From contig JAHDDN010000030.1 of NCBI GenBank assembly GCA_020629335.1, positions 1-22,991 of the forward strand: DNA of 22,991 bases, given 5' to 3'. The position numbers and the translations under genes were made by a program. The first letter of the stretch is position 1; each line of letters begins with the position of its first letter. Below the pieces are notes generated by a model, which searched no databases, was not told where the DNA came from, and saw only the letters and a list, made by a program, of their open reading frames with translations. Shown piece after piece: positions 9,204 to 16,825 of the stretch. Source of the DNA: Chitinophagales bacterium. GTDB taxonomy: Bacteria > Bacteroidota > Bacteroidia > Chitinophagales > UBA2359.

Positions 9204-9770
9204 TTAAGCCTGGGAAAGGCATTTTTTTCGACCAAAAATACGTCTCAAAACAATAATTAATAGAAAAACAACTGCTACTGCTACCAAAACAGGTATGAAT
9301 AAAGAAGAAATAGCTAATACAACCGCCAATATGTTTTCAAAGGTAGAAACCACTGGATTCCCTATTCCACCCGTCATGGCAGTTGAGCCACCTCTAACTA
9401 AGGCTCCTCCTGACTTCAATAAACCCGCCGTTCCTCCACCAGCTATAATAGCCGTTGTCCAGGTCATCAACGGACTCATATCCTGTACCACTGATGCCGT
9501 CGCTATCGTACCCGCTACCATAGCCGCTGGAACCGCCAAAGTATCTAACAAATTATCTAACCAAGGAATATAATAAGCGCCAATCTCCAACACACTCGCT
9601 ATTCCAAAACAAATCAATGCCTCATTAGAAGCCATCCAAGCAAAATTAGCGCCTAAATCTAAATAACCTGTCTGCTGAGCTAAACCAGCAAATAATAAGG
9701 GCAAAAATATCCTAAACCCACAAGCAGCACTCAAGCCAATACCCAAACAAATACTAATAAATGTCCCCAT
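9204..9770 (-). CDS. DUF4126-type integral membrane protein
   Basis: The 188-residue protein has a hydrophobic N-terminus with small residues (LGIGLSAACGFRIFLPLLFAG). It then has the central segment LEIGAYYIPWLDNLLDTLAVPAAMVAGTI split by polar residues, a Gly/Ala-rich middle (AIIAGGGTAGLLKSGGALVRGGSTA), and a final long membrane segment near residues 150-178 ending in a basic RRIFGRKK tail. This pattern of S/G-rich helices, the SAACGFRIFLPL signature and the WLDNLLDT segment is what I associate with DUF4126, a bacterial membrane family of unknown function. The start is ATG. It is flanked on both sides by repeat-filled gaps, so it is probably transcribed alone. Function cannot be given. Confidence 0.8.
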   Translation of the reverse strand: MGTFISICLGIGLSAACGFRIFLPLLFAGLAQQTGYLDLGANFAWMASNEALICFGIASVLEIGAYYIPWLDNLLDTLAVPAAMVAGTIATASVVQDMSPLMTWTTAIIAGGGTAGLLKSGGALVRGGSTAMTGGIGNPVVSTFENILAVVLAISSLFIPVLVAVAVVFLLIIVLRRIFGRKKCLSQA

Positions 9771-9853
9771 AAAAATAATTGAAAAGTGATCAATCTAAAA
9801 CAACACTTTTTCCAACACATCCTCACCTAAGCAAGTTCCTATTTAAAGAATTT

Positions 9854-10100
9854 GGGCGTGCCCCTTCCTAATTTTTTCATGCGTCTGTAGGGGCGCACCT
9901 ATGTGTGCGCCCTCGCATGAAAAAATTAGGAAGGGTCGGGCTGTCCGCTCTTATGTGGCTATGCTACTCCTACTCTGCTAAGTGCTGCTTGTCTGCTAAA
10001 GCCAGCCTGCGCATCACTAAGCGCCGTAAGTCGCAGCATTGACGCCACATACCGCTACCATCCCTCACGCAGACTTAGTAAATTAGTCTATTAGTAATTA
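9854..10100 (+). repeat. G1: GC-rich multi-hairpin intergenic repeat
   Basis: The element opens GGGCGTG, followed by a 22-bp arm at 9862-9883 that is perfectly complementary to 9914-9935. The arms enclose a 30-nt loop that contains a second hairpin (9891-9898 with 9905-9912, GGGCGCAC/GTGCGCCC). Next comes the body TCGGGCTGTCCGCT, then TTATGTGGC paired with GCCACATA about 100 bp later, ending CGCTACCATCCCT. A less conserved tail with TTAGTAAATTAGTCT reaches about 10100. Two further copies lie at 17516-17737 (inverted) and 21189-21445. Base composition is far more GC-rich than the surroundings. Confidence 0.85.
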
Positions 10101-10131
10101 GTTATAGGAGTCAATATGGATTACCAAAAAA

Positions 10132-10208
10132 GAAATGACATATCTCGTTTAAAAACAGACTACAAATTTTCGTTTTTGGAAGCAATTTACAAGAAGATAT
10201 GTCATTTC
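10132..10208. repeat. 77-bp inverted repeat with 14-bp perfect arms
   Basis: GAAATGACATATCT at 10132-10145 is exactly complementary to AGATATGTCATTTC at 10195-10208. The 49-nt loop contains a second, nested pair AAAAAC/GTTTTT. It lies in the 549-bp gap between the DUF4126 gene and the ABC permease, just after element G1. It could be another small hairpin element or a processed RNA stem. No other copy was noticed in this window. Confidence 0.75.
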
Positions 10209-10224
10209 AATACACCTATTCTAC

Positions 10225-10320
10225 GGACTATGGACCATCGACTATCGACAAAAAAATCTGACAGTGAGCGAAGCGAACAATCTCTCATCTCAAAGCGAAC
10301 GCAGTGAGCGATCTCTCCTC
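10225..10320. repeat. Short tandem and degenerate repeats at the end of the ABC permease gene
   Basis: A GACTAT/GACCAT-type run (10225-10249) is followed by two degenerate units. Each contains CAGTGAGCG (10262-10270 and 10302-10310) followed by ATCTCTC (10280-10286 and 10311-10317). The second unit abuts the stop codon of the permease on the minus strand. The units are partly self-complementary. The 63-codon open frame crossing this area and the hairpin upstream is repeat sequence and was not called as a gene. Confidence 0.6.
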
Positions 10321-11549
10321 TATTCATACCTCAAAGACTCAATCGGGTCTAAATTAGCCGCTTTAACCGCTGGATAGAGGCCCGAAACCAAGCCCACCAA
10401 AAAACAGAATAAAATACCACCAAAAATCCATTGCCAAGGAATAACAAAAGGCCCATTCAGGAGAATGGAAACAATATTCCCAACACCAATACCCAAGATG
10501 ATCCCCAAGATTCCACCAATCTGGCAAATAACAATGGCTTCCGTTAAAAACTGAAGGCCAATGGCATTACTCGTCGCACCAATAGATTTACTAATTCCAA
10601 TCTCTCTAGTACGCTCCGTAACTGAAACCAACATGATATTCATAAGGCCAACGGCAGCACCAAAGAGCGTGATTATACCAATAATCACGGCCGCTAAAGA
10701 AATATATTGAATATTGTCAATAAGAATGGAGGCTAGTTTATCACTAGTGGCTAAATCAAAATCATCCTCTTCTGAGAGCGGGAGTTGGCGAATACGCCTG
10801 AAGGTACCAATGGCCTCAGATTGCGCACCATCTGAATCGACCGTATTATCCGTAGCCACTGTAATTACATAGGTACGATTCGCATCACTGAAAGCCCTGC
10901 GAACGTTCATAATGGGAATAATGGCCAAGTCTTCACTACTGAAGATACTACTCGAACCAGAAGATTCCAATACACCAATAATACGATAAGATTGATTTTT
11001 GATTTGGATGACCTTGTCTAAGGCTTGAAGGTCATTTTGGAAGAGTTTGTCTACTATACCCGCCCCTACGATGGCGACATTTCGGCCATTTTCTATTTCA
11101 AATTCAGAGAAATTACGACCTATACTTAAATTGAAACCACCTACTCCTAAATAATGCTCATCTCCTGCTAAAATGCGGATATTAGGGTTCGTTTTTTGTG
11201 ATTTATATTTGACTGTTTCTAAAAAGGAAGCAATAGTAGATAAGGAAACTGTAGCTGGATAATCATAGCCTTCTTTAAAAGATAAAGCTTCTTCGAGACT
11301 AATTGGGTCATAGGTTTTACTCCTATCCCTTGAACGAACAATACCAGTACCTTTCTTTCGAATATCGAAGGTGTTGGCTCCCATACTCGCAAAATTAGAA
11401 TTGATAGAGCCCTTTATACAATCAATAGCAGTAAGTATACCGACCAAAGCCATAATACCTATGGCAATGATAAGGAAAGTTAGTACGGTACGTACTAAAT
11501 TACTTCTAATATTTTTAAGGGCTAATTCTATATTAAACCAATAGCTCAT
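10320..11549 (-). CDS. ABC transporter permease, FtsX/MacB type
   Basis: The 409-residue protein has an N-terminal cytoplasmic stretch ([20 protein letters not shown]), one membrane helix at about 20-43, and an extracytoplasmic MacB-like core of about 230 residues. The C-terminal FtsX domain has three membrane helices (about 285-392) with the conserved segment [17 protein letters not shown] between the first and second, and ends PIESLRYE. This is the canonical layout of permeases in MacB/LolCDE-like machines, which move lipoproteins, peptides or drugs mechanically from the inner membrane rather than transporting through a channel. No ATP-binding subunit or MacA-like adaptor is adjacent, so the partner must be encoded elsewhere. 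The substrate cannot be inferred. The start is ATG, and the small His-rich gene lies about 50 bp upstream on the same strand. Confidence 0.93.
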   Translation of the reverse strand: MSYWFNIELALKNIRSNLVRTVLTFLIIAIGIMALVGILTAIDCIKGSINSNFASMGANTFDIRKKGTGIVRSRDRSKTYDPISLEEALSFKEGYDYPATVSLSTIASFLETVKYKSQKTNPNIRILAGDEHYLGVGGFNLSIGRNFSEFEIENGRNVAIVGAGIVDKLFQNDLQALDKVIQIKNQSYRIIGVLESSGSSSIFSSEDLAIIPIMNVRRAFSDANRTYVITVATDNTVDSDGAQSEAIGTFRRIRQLPLSEEDDFDLATSDKLASILIDNIQYISLAAVIIGIITLFGAAVGLMNIMLVSVTERTREIGISKSIGATSNAIGLQFLTEAIVICQIGGILGIILGIGVGNIVSILLNGPFVIPWQWIFGGILFCFLVGLVSGLYPAVKAANLDPIESLRYE

Positions 11550-11597
11550 AAGCTAAGCTTTAGATGTAAGCCCATTTGAGTACAAATATATTTGTGT

Positions 11598-11795
11598 TTA
11601 GTGGTGTTGTGCACCTTGCACATCATGGCCTCCATGCGAGTCACCACTTCCATGACCGTGATCATCATCATGACCGTGTCCGTGATGATGGTCTTCATAT
11701 CTTGGTCTTGGTGAGTTCAAAATCCCCATTGCTGAGAAGTAAGCAATTAAAAGAGGAAGAATCAGACAAATTAATACAAAAGCATATAACTTCAT
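11598..11795 (-). CDS. Small His-rich single-pass membrane protein
   Basis: The 65-residue product has one hydrophobic helix (residues about 3-25, LYAFVLICLILPLLIAYFSAMG). A short linker NSPRPRYED is followed by a tail of His, Asp and Gly with eleven histidines up to the C-terminus. The signal-anchor plus polyhistidine tail suggests a metal-binding (Zn, Ni, Cu or Co) periplasmic tail, but that is inference from composition. The start is ATG; the gene lies upstream of the ABC permease on the same strand and downstream of tdk. An overlapping 73-codon frame on the plus strand was judged a shadow because only the minus frame gives a coherent membrane helix. I do not recognise a named family. Confidence 0.6.
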   Translation of the reverse strand: MKLYAFVLICLILPLLIAYFSAMGILNSPRPRYEDHHHGHGHDDDHGHGSGDSHGGHDVQGAQHH

Positions 11796-11826
11796 AATAA
11801 CAATATTTATTCGTTTTTAGTAATGA

Positions 11827-11854
11827 TGAAAAAATAAGATGAGCTTATTGTTTT
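11827..11854 (-). terminator. Candidate terminator downstream of tdk
   Basis: On the minus strand AATAAG-CTCAT-CTTATT (11849-11833) is followed by a T run (11834-11829), about 55 bp past the tdk stop. The stem is short and AT-rich, so efficiency is doubtful, but position and orientation suit tdk. Confidence 0.35.
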
Positions 11855-11904
11855 ATCTTTACTTAAGCCGCAAAGATACTAGTTTCATTGGGATAAAACA
11901 ACAG

Positions 11905-12480
11905 CTAAGCTTGTTCATTTCGTCCTTCCCAATAGCATTGGCGACATCTTGCTTCGTAAATATCTTTTTCACCTAGTAATATTTGGTTTCCTTCTGCCGT
12001 TTTTCTAAAAGAATGCGTCGCCAAATCTCCACAAGCCATACAAATGGCGTGTAATTTGGTTACGTAGTCTGCCACACAAAGTAATTGGGGCATACATCCG
12101 AAAGGTTGACCTAAGAAATCCATATCTAAGCCTGCAACAATCACCCGAATGCCATTTTGTGCTAATTGCTCACAAACAGCGGGTAATTCATCATCAAAGA
12201 ACTGGGCTTCATCAATGGCAATAACCTGCACTTCATTAGGGTGTAATAAGATGCTGGTAGAATGTGGTACAGGAATGGAAGGAATGCTACTTGCATTATG
12301 TGATACAATATCTGTTTCATCATACCTTGTATCAGTCGCAGGTTTATAAATAGCCACTTTTTGGTTAGCTATTTCCACCCTTCGGAGTCTTCTAATCAAT
12401 TCTTCAGTTTTACCTGAAAACATAGAGCCACAGACCACTTCGATCCATCCTTTGTTACTAATGTGAGGTTCTATAAACAT
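11905..12480 (-). CDS. tdk: Thymidine kinase
   Basis: The 191-residue cytosolic type II thymidine kinase phosphorylates thymidine with ATP in pyrimidine salvage. The P-loop GSMFSGKT is at residues 18-25, the Walker B/catalytic DEAQFF at 90-95 with the expected general base E91, and the GLDMDFLGQPF segment at 117-127. The structural zinc site is complete (C147, C150, C179, C182). Length is normal for the bacterial and vertebrate-cytosolic type. The start is ATG at 12480, with no clear Shine-Dalgarno site. It diverges from the acidic gene at 12669; the 188-bp gap between them is AT-rich and must hold both promoters, but no convincing Bacteroidota -33/-7 pair was seen. Confidence 0.97.
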   Translation of the reverse strand: MFIEPHISNKGWIEVVCGSMFSGKTEELIRRLRRVEIANQKVAIYKPATDTRYDETDIVSHNASSIPSIPVPHSTSILLHPNEVQVIAIDEAQFFDDELPAVCEQLAQNGIRVIVAGLDMDFLGQPFGCMPQLLCVADYVTKLHAICMACGDLATHSFRKTAEGNQILLGEKDIYEARCRQCYWEGRNEQA

Positions 12481-12668
12481 AAATAGTTTTAAAAAAGTGC
12501 TGAAATTCTGTTTGTATAAGTATATTTAGGTGTATAGTAATTTTTTTTTACTACTATTATACTTAAATTTAGCTGAGGAAAATTGAAATAATAAATTAAC
12601 CCATTTATTATTTTAGTATTCCTGAATAAACTTCCTCTATAAAAATCTAACGAGAAACAATATAAATT

Positions 12669-13883
12669 ATGAATGCCAAACTTAAAGAAGAAATCGCAAT
12701 TTCAATTGAAAAAATCAATTATTTATTTAAAAATATCCTTAGTAAAGACTCCAATGCGCTAAAATTAGAGTTAGAATTGCTAAAAAGGTATTCAGTTGAA
12801 CTTTATGACGATATAATTAACTATGAAAGGTTTGTTGAATCTCAAATTCCTGCCTCCCTACCTGAGTCTGGAGAAGATTTAGTAAATAGAGGCTTTGATG
12901 ATGAAGAACAAAACTTTATAGATGAACTGCCAACAGATGAAATTGCAGAGGATGGTATCACATTTGAAAACCCTTTAAAGGAGGCAGATACCGCTGCTGG
13001 AGCAGGGATATTAGCAACTGGGCTAGCTGCTGGAGGCTTAGCTACTAATCCACTATCTGACTTTGAAGAAACCAAGTTAGGAGAATTAGATGATGACATC
13101 ACTAATGAAATTCAACTTCCTGATTTTGACGAAAACGATTTTAGTGAGCGACAAAACTTCGAAGAAGAAATAAAAGAAGAAGTGTTGGAAGTAAAAGAAG
13201 AAATTAGCCCTGTGGAAGAAACCACCTTCATGCCTCCACCAGAAGAAGAAACCACTACTAACGAGTTTGACTATACTCCTACAACTGAAGATTTTTTCAA
13301 AGAAGGAGCGCCTCCTGCTGCGGAAGAACCCGCATTAGAGGAAGCATCTAATTTTATGGATACTCATAACCCATATAACCAAATGCCCGCTAAGGAGGAT
13401 ATCATGGATGAACTAACGGATCCTTCTTCAATCGGTTTAGAACAAGCTCCTGTGGAATCGGTCAATTCGCTAATGGATGATGCCAAAACTGATATCTTAC
13501 CCGAAATGAAAGATGATACTGGTGATCAAACTCAATTTTTAAACAAAAATGCTTCTTTCCAAGAAGAAACACCTTTTGATCCTTCTCAAGGATTTCCACA
13601 AGAAGAGGAAGAGCCACTTGACTTAGGCACTCACTTAGCTAATCAAAAAGGAAGTGGTAAATTCGATATTAGCTTTAATGATCGCTTTACCTATATCAAT
13701 GAATTATTCGATGGAGATGCGAATACCTATGAGCACACCTTAAATGAGTTAGGAAAGTGTAAAGACTACATTAGCGCTTTAGCATTTTTGAATCTCAATG
13801 TAAAAATGAAATATAATTGGGGGAACGATAATGATACAGCGCGAGATTTTTGTGAATCTATCAAAAGAAAATTTATGGGTTAG
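12669..13883 (+). CDS. Acidic conserved protein with C-terminal Bacteroidota-type domain
   Basis: The 404-residue protein has three parts. Residues 1-60 are predicted helical, probably coiled coil (MNAKLKEEIAISIEKINYLF onward). A long, very acidic, low-complexity middle (about 65-330) is rich in Glu, Asp and Pro and is interrupted at about 107-127 by an Ala/Gly stretch (AAGAGILATGLAAGG) of mild hydrophobicity. A compact C-terminal domain (about 331-404) runs from FDISFNDRFTYINELFDGD to the C-terminus. The NDRF-x-x-I-NELF-x-GD pattern resembles the end of a family of hypothetical proteins I recall from Bacteroidota, with no known function. There is no signal peptide. It is convergent with, and overlaps by 11 bp, the gene at 13873-15492. 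The gene itself is likely real; its function is unknown. Confidence 0.8.
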   Translation: MNAKLKEEIAISIEKINYLFKNILSKDSNALKLELELLKRYSVELYDDIINYERFVESQIPASLPESGEDLVNRGFDDEEQNFIDELPTDEIAEDGITFENPLKEADTAAGAGILATGLAAGGLATNPLSDFEETKLGELDDDITNEIQLPDFDENDFSERQNFEEEIKEEVLEVKEEISPVEETTFMPPPEEETTTNEFDYTPTTEDFFKEGAPPAAEEPALEEASNFMDTHNPYNQMPAKEDIMDELTDPSSIGLEQAPVESVNSLMDDAKTDILPEMKDDTGDQTQFLNKNASFQEETPFDPSQGFPQEEEEPLDLGTHLANQKGSGKFDISFNDRFTYINELFDGDANTYEHTLNELGKCKDYISALAFLNLNVKMKYNWGNDNDTARDFCESIKRKFMG

Positions 13884-15492
13884 TAGACCTTTCTTCTATG
13901 ATTAACTCCTCAGGCTTGCTAACATTATTAGCTTGCATAGACTTTCTTTTCTGCACTGCCTTCTCCTTTAGGACATCAGCAAAAGAACGCTTTTCTATCT
14001 TGCTATCTAACCAGCTGTGCATATCAAATAAAGACATCGGAGGTAAAGAGTTATCTATATCCATTGTATCAAACTTATTTTTAAGTTTGATACAAGCGGC
14101 TTGGATAGCTTTTTCTTTTTTCTCTCTACTCGGATAAGTAGTAGCTAAAGAACTCTTCATAAAGGAATAAATAGCCTTTATTAAAGGAGTCCAAAGTTTA
14201 TTCTTCTTGGCGTACCTTTCAAATGATTTAGCTAAATGCTCTATATGATAAATATTGCCCAATTCAAAATGACAAAGAGCATTCATAATTTGATTGGCAA
14301 TTTCTATATCCTGTAGAATTCCCCCCTTCAAAAAATGATTAATCCTATTACACCAATCTACTGCTGCTGCATATTGATTAAGCGTAAAAGACGCATATGC
14401 ACAGTTATAGTAAAGATCCATTACATTATAGATCCTAAATTTAGATTCTTTATTGACTATCTTAGAAAAAATAATGGGGATAAACTTCTCTACCCTTGAG
14501 AAAGTAGCCAGCTTAATACTTAATTCCATTTCGATTTTCATGACATTAATCGTATGCTGAAACTCTAAGTTGGCATCATTTTCAAATGCTTTTGCATAAG
14601 TTTCTGGAATTAGCTTGAATTTTTCTAATGACTCTTTTGCCTCCTCTATCTTGTATAACTCTAATTGCAATACCATAATATTAGTTACTGAACTAATATA
14701 GGAACCTAAACCTCTCAAAATCCAATCAGGATGCTCATCCATTAATTCTACGGACTTAACCATATAATAATAAGACTCTTCCACCCTATTGATAATATTG
14801 TTGTACAATACCTTAATCAAATAATAATTACGGCGAGCCGTAAAGGTTTGAGCATACTCTTCAGATTCTAAAAGTGGATTTCGTACTAAATTTTGTAGTT
14901 TTTTGTAATTATCACTTCCTTCCTGATAGTTTTTGGATAAGTAAATAGAATATACCTCATCCGCTAATATATTAAACTCATTAGCATTATTAATTTGCTT
15001 TAATATATCTGTACGCTCCTTGTACAAAGCAGGTCTATTTTTGAGATCTAATATCTCTTCCAAATCAATCTCCCTAGTAATGAGCTCTAATGATTCTACA
15101 AACGCCTCTCTTTCATAGGCAAGTTTTTTTGCCTTTTTGATCAATTTATAGGACTGCTGATAAAGCTCTTTATTTTGTAAAATTTTAATATCCCTTAAAA
15201 GACTATCTAGCTTATCTCCTTCTATCATCCTATATTCATAATCTGATAGACACTTTAGGATTAAATTATATAAATTACTCTTCTCTGTTGCGAAGTATTT
15301 AGCCAGCTTTTCCCCCTTAAACATAGCTTTTATGCTAGCTTCATTATATTCCTTTTGAGAACGGACAGCTTCAAATAAACGAATCACATTACTTTTCTTT
15401 GCATCATACTTAGATGCATAGAGTGTAAAGTAACGGCTCTCTCCTTTAGTCAGTGATTTGATAAGTCTGAATAAATCCTCAGAAGGCTTCAT
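13873..15492 (-). CDS. Conserved helical (TPR-like) protein of unknown function
   Basis: The 539-residue cytosolic protein starts MKPSEDLFRLIKSLTKGESRYFTLYAS, a beginning I recall from a Bacteroidota hypothetical family. The rest is predicted almost wholly alpha-helical, with paired-helix segments that contain Tyr, Leu and Ala at TPR-like spacing (for example SLRDIKILQNKELYQQSYKL-type and MDLYYNCAYASFTLNQYAAA-type stretches). It ends in a basic segment (KEKAVQKRKSMQ) and a short acidic tail. No catalytic motif was identified. A role as a scaffold or protein-interaction factor is inference only. The start is ATG; element E2 lies 28 bp upstream, so the promoter must be inside or beyond that repeat. 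The 3' end overlaps the convergent acidic gene by 11 bp. Confidence 0.8.
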   Translation of the reverse strand: MKPSEDLFRLIKSLTKGESRYFTLYASKYDAKKSNVIRLFEAVRSQKEYNEASIKAMFKGEKLAKYFATEKSNLYNLILKCLSDYEYRMIEGDKLDSLLRDIKILQNKELYQQSYKLIKKAKKLAYEREAFVESLELITREIDLEEILDLKNRPALYKERTDILKQINNANEFNILADEVYSIYLSKNYQEGSDNYKKLQNLVRNPLLESEEYAQTFTARRNYYLIKVLYNNIINRVEESYYYMVKSVELMDEHPDWILRGLGSYISSVTNIMVLQLELYKIEEAKESLEKFKLIPETYAKAFENDANLEFQHTINVMKIEMELSIKLATFSRVEKFIPIIFSKIVNKESKFRIYNVMDLYYNCAYASFTLNQYAAAVDWCNRINHFLKGGILQDIEIANQIMNALCHFELGNIYHIEHLAKSFERYAKKNKLWTPLIKAIYSFMKSSLATTYPSREKKEKAIQAACIKLKNKFDTMDIDNSLPPMSLFDMHSWLDSKIEKRSFADVLKEKAVQKRKSMQANNVSKPEELIIEERSTNP

Positions 15493-15520
15493 TTATTAGT
15501 AGATTTTCTTTTTAAACTTT

Positions 15521-15680
15521 GAACTCGTTTAAAGTCTTTCTACTGGCTTAGAAAATCGCTACTTTTCCGCTTTTCTGCGTTATTTTTTAGGCCCATAGCT
15601 CTGCTATGAACCGAAAAAATGCCTTGAACTACGAAAAATTAGCTAATTTTCAGCTTCACTAGAAAACTTTAAATGAGTTC
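15521..15680 (-). repeat. E2: 160-bp palindromic element, arm type 1 (inverted copy of E1)
   Basis: On the minus strand this reads like E1: GAACTCATTTAAAGTTTT at one end, core 15625-15576 with AAGGC, the hairpin CATAGC-AGA-GCTATG and AACGCA, and the inverted GAACTC end at 15521. It is exactly the same length as E1, with the same 55-50-55 symmetry. Several base changes in the core stem are compensated (GGTTCATAGC against GCTATGGGCC, forming G-U or Watson-Crick pairs). It sits immediately upstream of the 539-residue gene. Confidence 0.88.
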
Positions 15681-15813
15681 TTCAAATTGGGGGTATAATT
15701 TAGCGAAAAAAAATGACATACAGAAATTATTAGCGGCATAAATTATATAAATACTGATAAGTAATCAGCTAATAAAATAATTATTTTTTAATCAATTGCT
15801 TCAGTTCAAGAGT

Positions 15814-15971
15814 GGTTAAGTTTATAAGTTTCTGATAGTTAAGATCCAGGATTTTTGCGATTATACAAGGCATTTTTGAGGCTCATAGCAGGGCTACGAA
15901 ACAAAAAAATAAGGAAGTAGAATCGTAAAAAGACAAAACTTGGACTGTCAAGAACTTATAAATTTATCCAA
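15814..15971 (+). repeat. E3: 158-bp palindromic element, arm type 2
   Basis: It begins TGGTTAAGTTTATAAGTTT and ends with the inverted form reading AAATTTATCCA on the plus strand. The 50-bp core (15868-15917) starts AAGGC, contains CATAGC-AGG-GCTACG and ends AAGGAA; the arms are 54 bp each. It is a second copy of E4 and its right end lies 15 bp beyond the stop codon of the minus-strand gene at 15987. The remaining part of the 15681-15986 gap contains one weak inverted repeat (TTATTAGC/GCTAATAA, within about 15728-15776) and nothing else recognisable. Confidence 0.87.
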
Positions 15972-15986
15972 TAGGGATAAAATCGA

Positions 15987-16736
15987 TCAAAAAATATCTT
16001 TTGCTGCTAACCACTTTTCAATTAGCGTCCTATTGGTAGATAATTGGATGACAAAATAGTTTCCTTGGGATTCAAACCAAGCATCTTCCGCTAATAAAGA
16101 CTTTGTAATTGACGAATTATTGCTTGCCTCATCCATTCTGTAGATATAGATAATCTTTTGTTCATTAGATACAAAAAATAGCTTATTTCGATGACTTGCA
16201 ATGTAAATACCATCTCCTGCCTTTAAGCAGAAATACGAAAACTCTTCTAAGGATTCAAATCGATAAATGGGATTGGGATCACTTAACTTTTTCAGTATGA
16301 TGTTAGGCGTATTTAAAGGTACTGAAGAGCTAATATTAAATCGAGCATCTAATAGCAAATTGATAATAAAAGATATATCATCTGAATAAGGAGACTTACG
16401 ATTATAGGGTAGGTTTTTTTGATAGAAACTCACACTTACCCAATAAGGCATTAGATCATCTACAATTGACTTAGACAAATAAACGCCAGAATCAACTATA
16501 ATACGCTCTCTATCTTCAGGGCTTCTACTTAAACTATACTCCTTGGCAAAGAAAGTTCTAAGGGAATCTACTCGATTGAGCATATGGCCATAATTAGCTC
16601 CTGGGTTAATTAAACCCTTATAATCATAAATACTTGTTTGCGCACCTAGTGGGCATGCAGCGGCCAAGGCTATTGTAAAATAAATAGCCGAAAGGATTAT
16701 TTTCTTATAATATCTTCTATTCGATTTCTCCTTCAA
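15987..16736 (-). CDS. Exported protein of unknown function (TTG start)
   Basis: The 249-residue product has a basic N-terminus (KEKSNRRYYKK) followed by a hydrophobic segment (IILSAIYFTIALAAACPLGAQ), so it is exported. Cleavage after GAQ is likely; a weak lipobox-like LAAAC makes a lipoprotein possible. The mature part is mixed alpha/beta with the segment AGDGIYIASHRNKLFFVSNEQ, and no catalytic motif was identified. The start codon is TTG at 16736: a TAA lies in frame two codons upstream, and the next Met is residue 51, beyond the signal. AAGGAG occurs at codons 2-3, which is an odd place for a ribosome-binding site. Element E3 lies just downstream. Family unrecognised. Confidence 0.7.
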   Translation of the reverse strand: MKEKSNRRYYKKIILSAIYFTIALAAACPLGAQTSIYDYKGLINPGANYGHMLNRVDSLRTFFAKEYSLSRSPEDRERIIVDSGVYLSKSIVDDLMPYWVSVSFYQKNLPYNRKSPYSDDISFIINLLLDARFNISSSVPLNTPNIILKKLSDPNPIYRFESLEEFSYFCLKAGDGIYIASHRNKLFFVSNEQKIIYIYRMDEASNNSSITKSLLAEDAWFESQGNYFVIQLSTNRTLIEKWLAAKDIF

Positions 16737-16787
16737 ATGTTAAATGGAAATTTGTTTGATATTCCTTACCTTGTTTTATCTAGAGAG

Positions 16788-16816
16788 AACTTAAATTAAT
16801 TACATAAATTTAAGTT
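16788..16816. promoter_or_regulatory. 10-bp perfect inverted repeat upstream of mnmD
   Basis: AACTTAAATT (16788-16797) and AATTTAAGTT (16807-16816) are exact inverted repeats with a 9-bp spacer, ending 9 bp before the mnmD ATG. It could be an operator or a 5'-UTR hairpin that limits translation. No assigned regulator. Confidence 0.4.
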
Positions 16817-16825
16817 GTTTAAGAT

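Noticed and set aside
10116..10307. 63-codon open frame on the plus strand
   Set aside because: It is built from the 77-bp hairpin and the degenerate repeats that follow; the translation has no coherent domain or composition.
11576..11797. 73-codon plus-strand frame opposite the His-rich gene
   Set aside because: It is also His-rich only because of the complementary codon pattern; the minus frame gives a proper membrane helix and agrees in strand with its neighbours.
12481..12668. Promoters in the tdk/acidic-gene divergent gap
   Set aside because: The region is AT-rich but no convincing TTTG and TAnnTTTG pair with correct spacing was found on either strand.
15987..16736. NlpC/P60-like peptidase assignment from AGDGIYI
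   Set aside because: No catalytic Cys-His pair in the expected order could be identified, so the resemblance is too slight.
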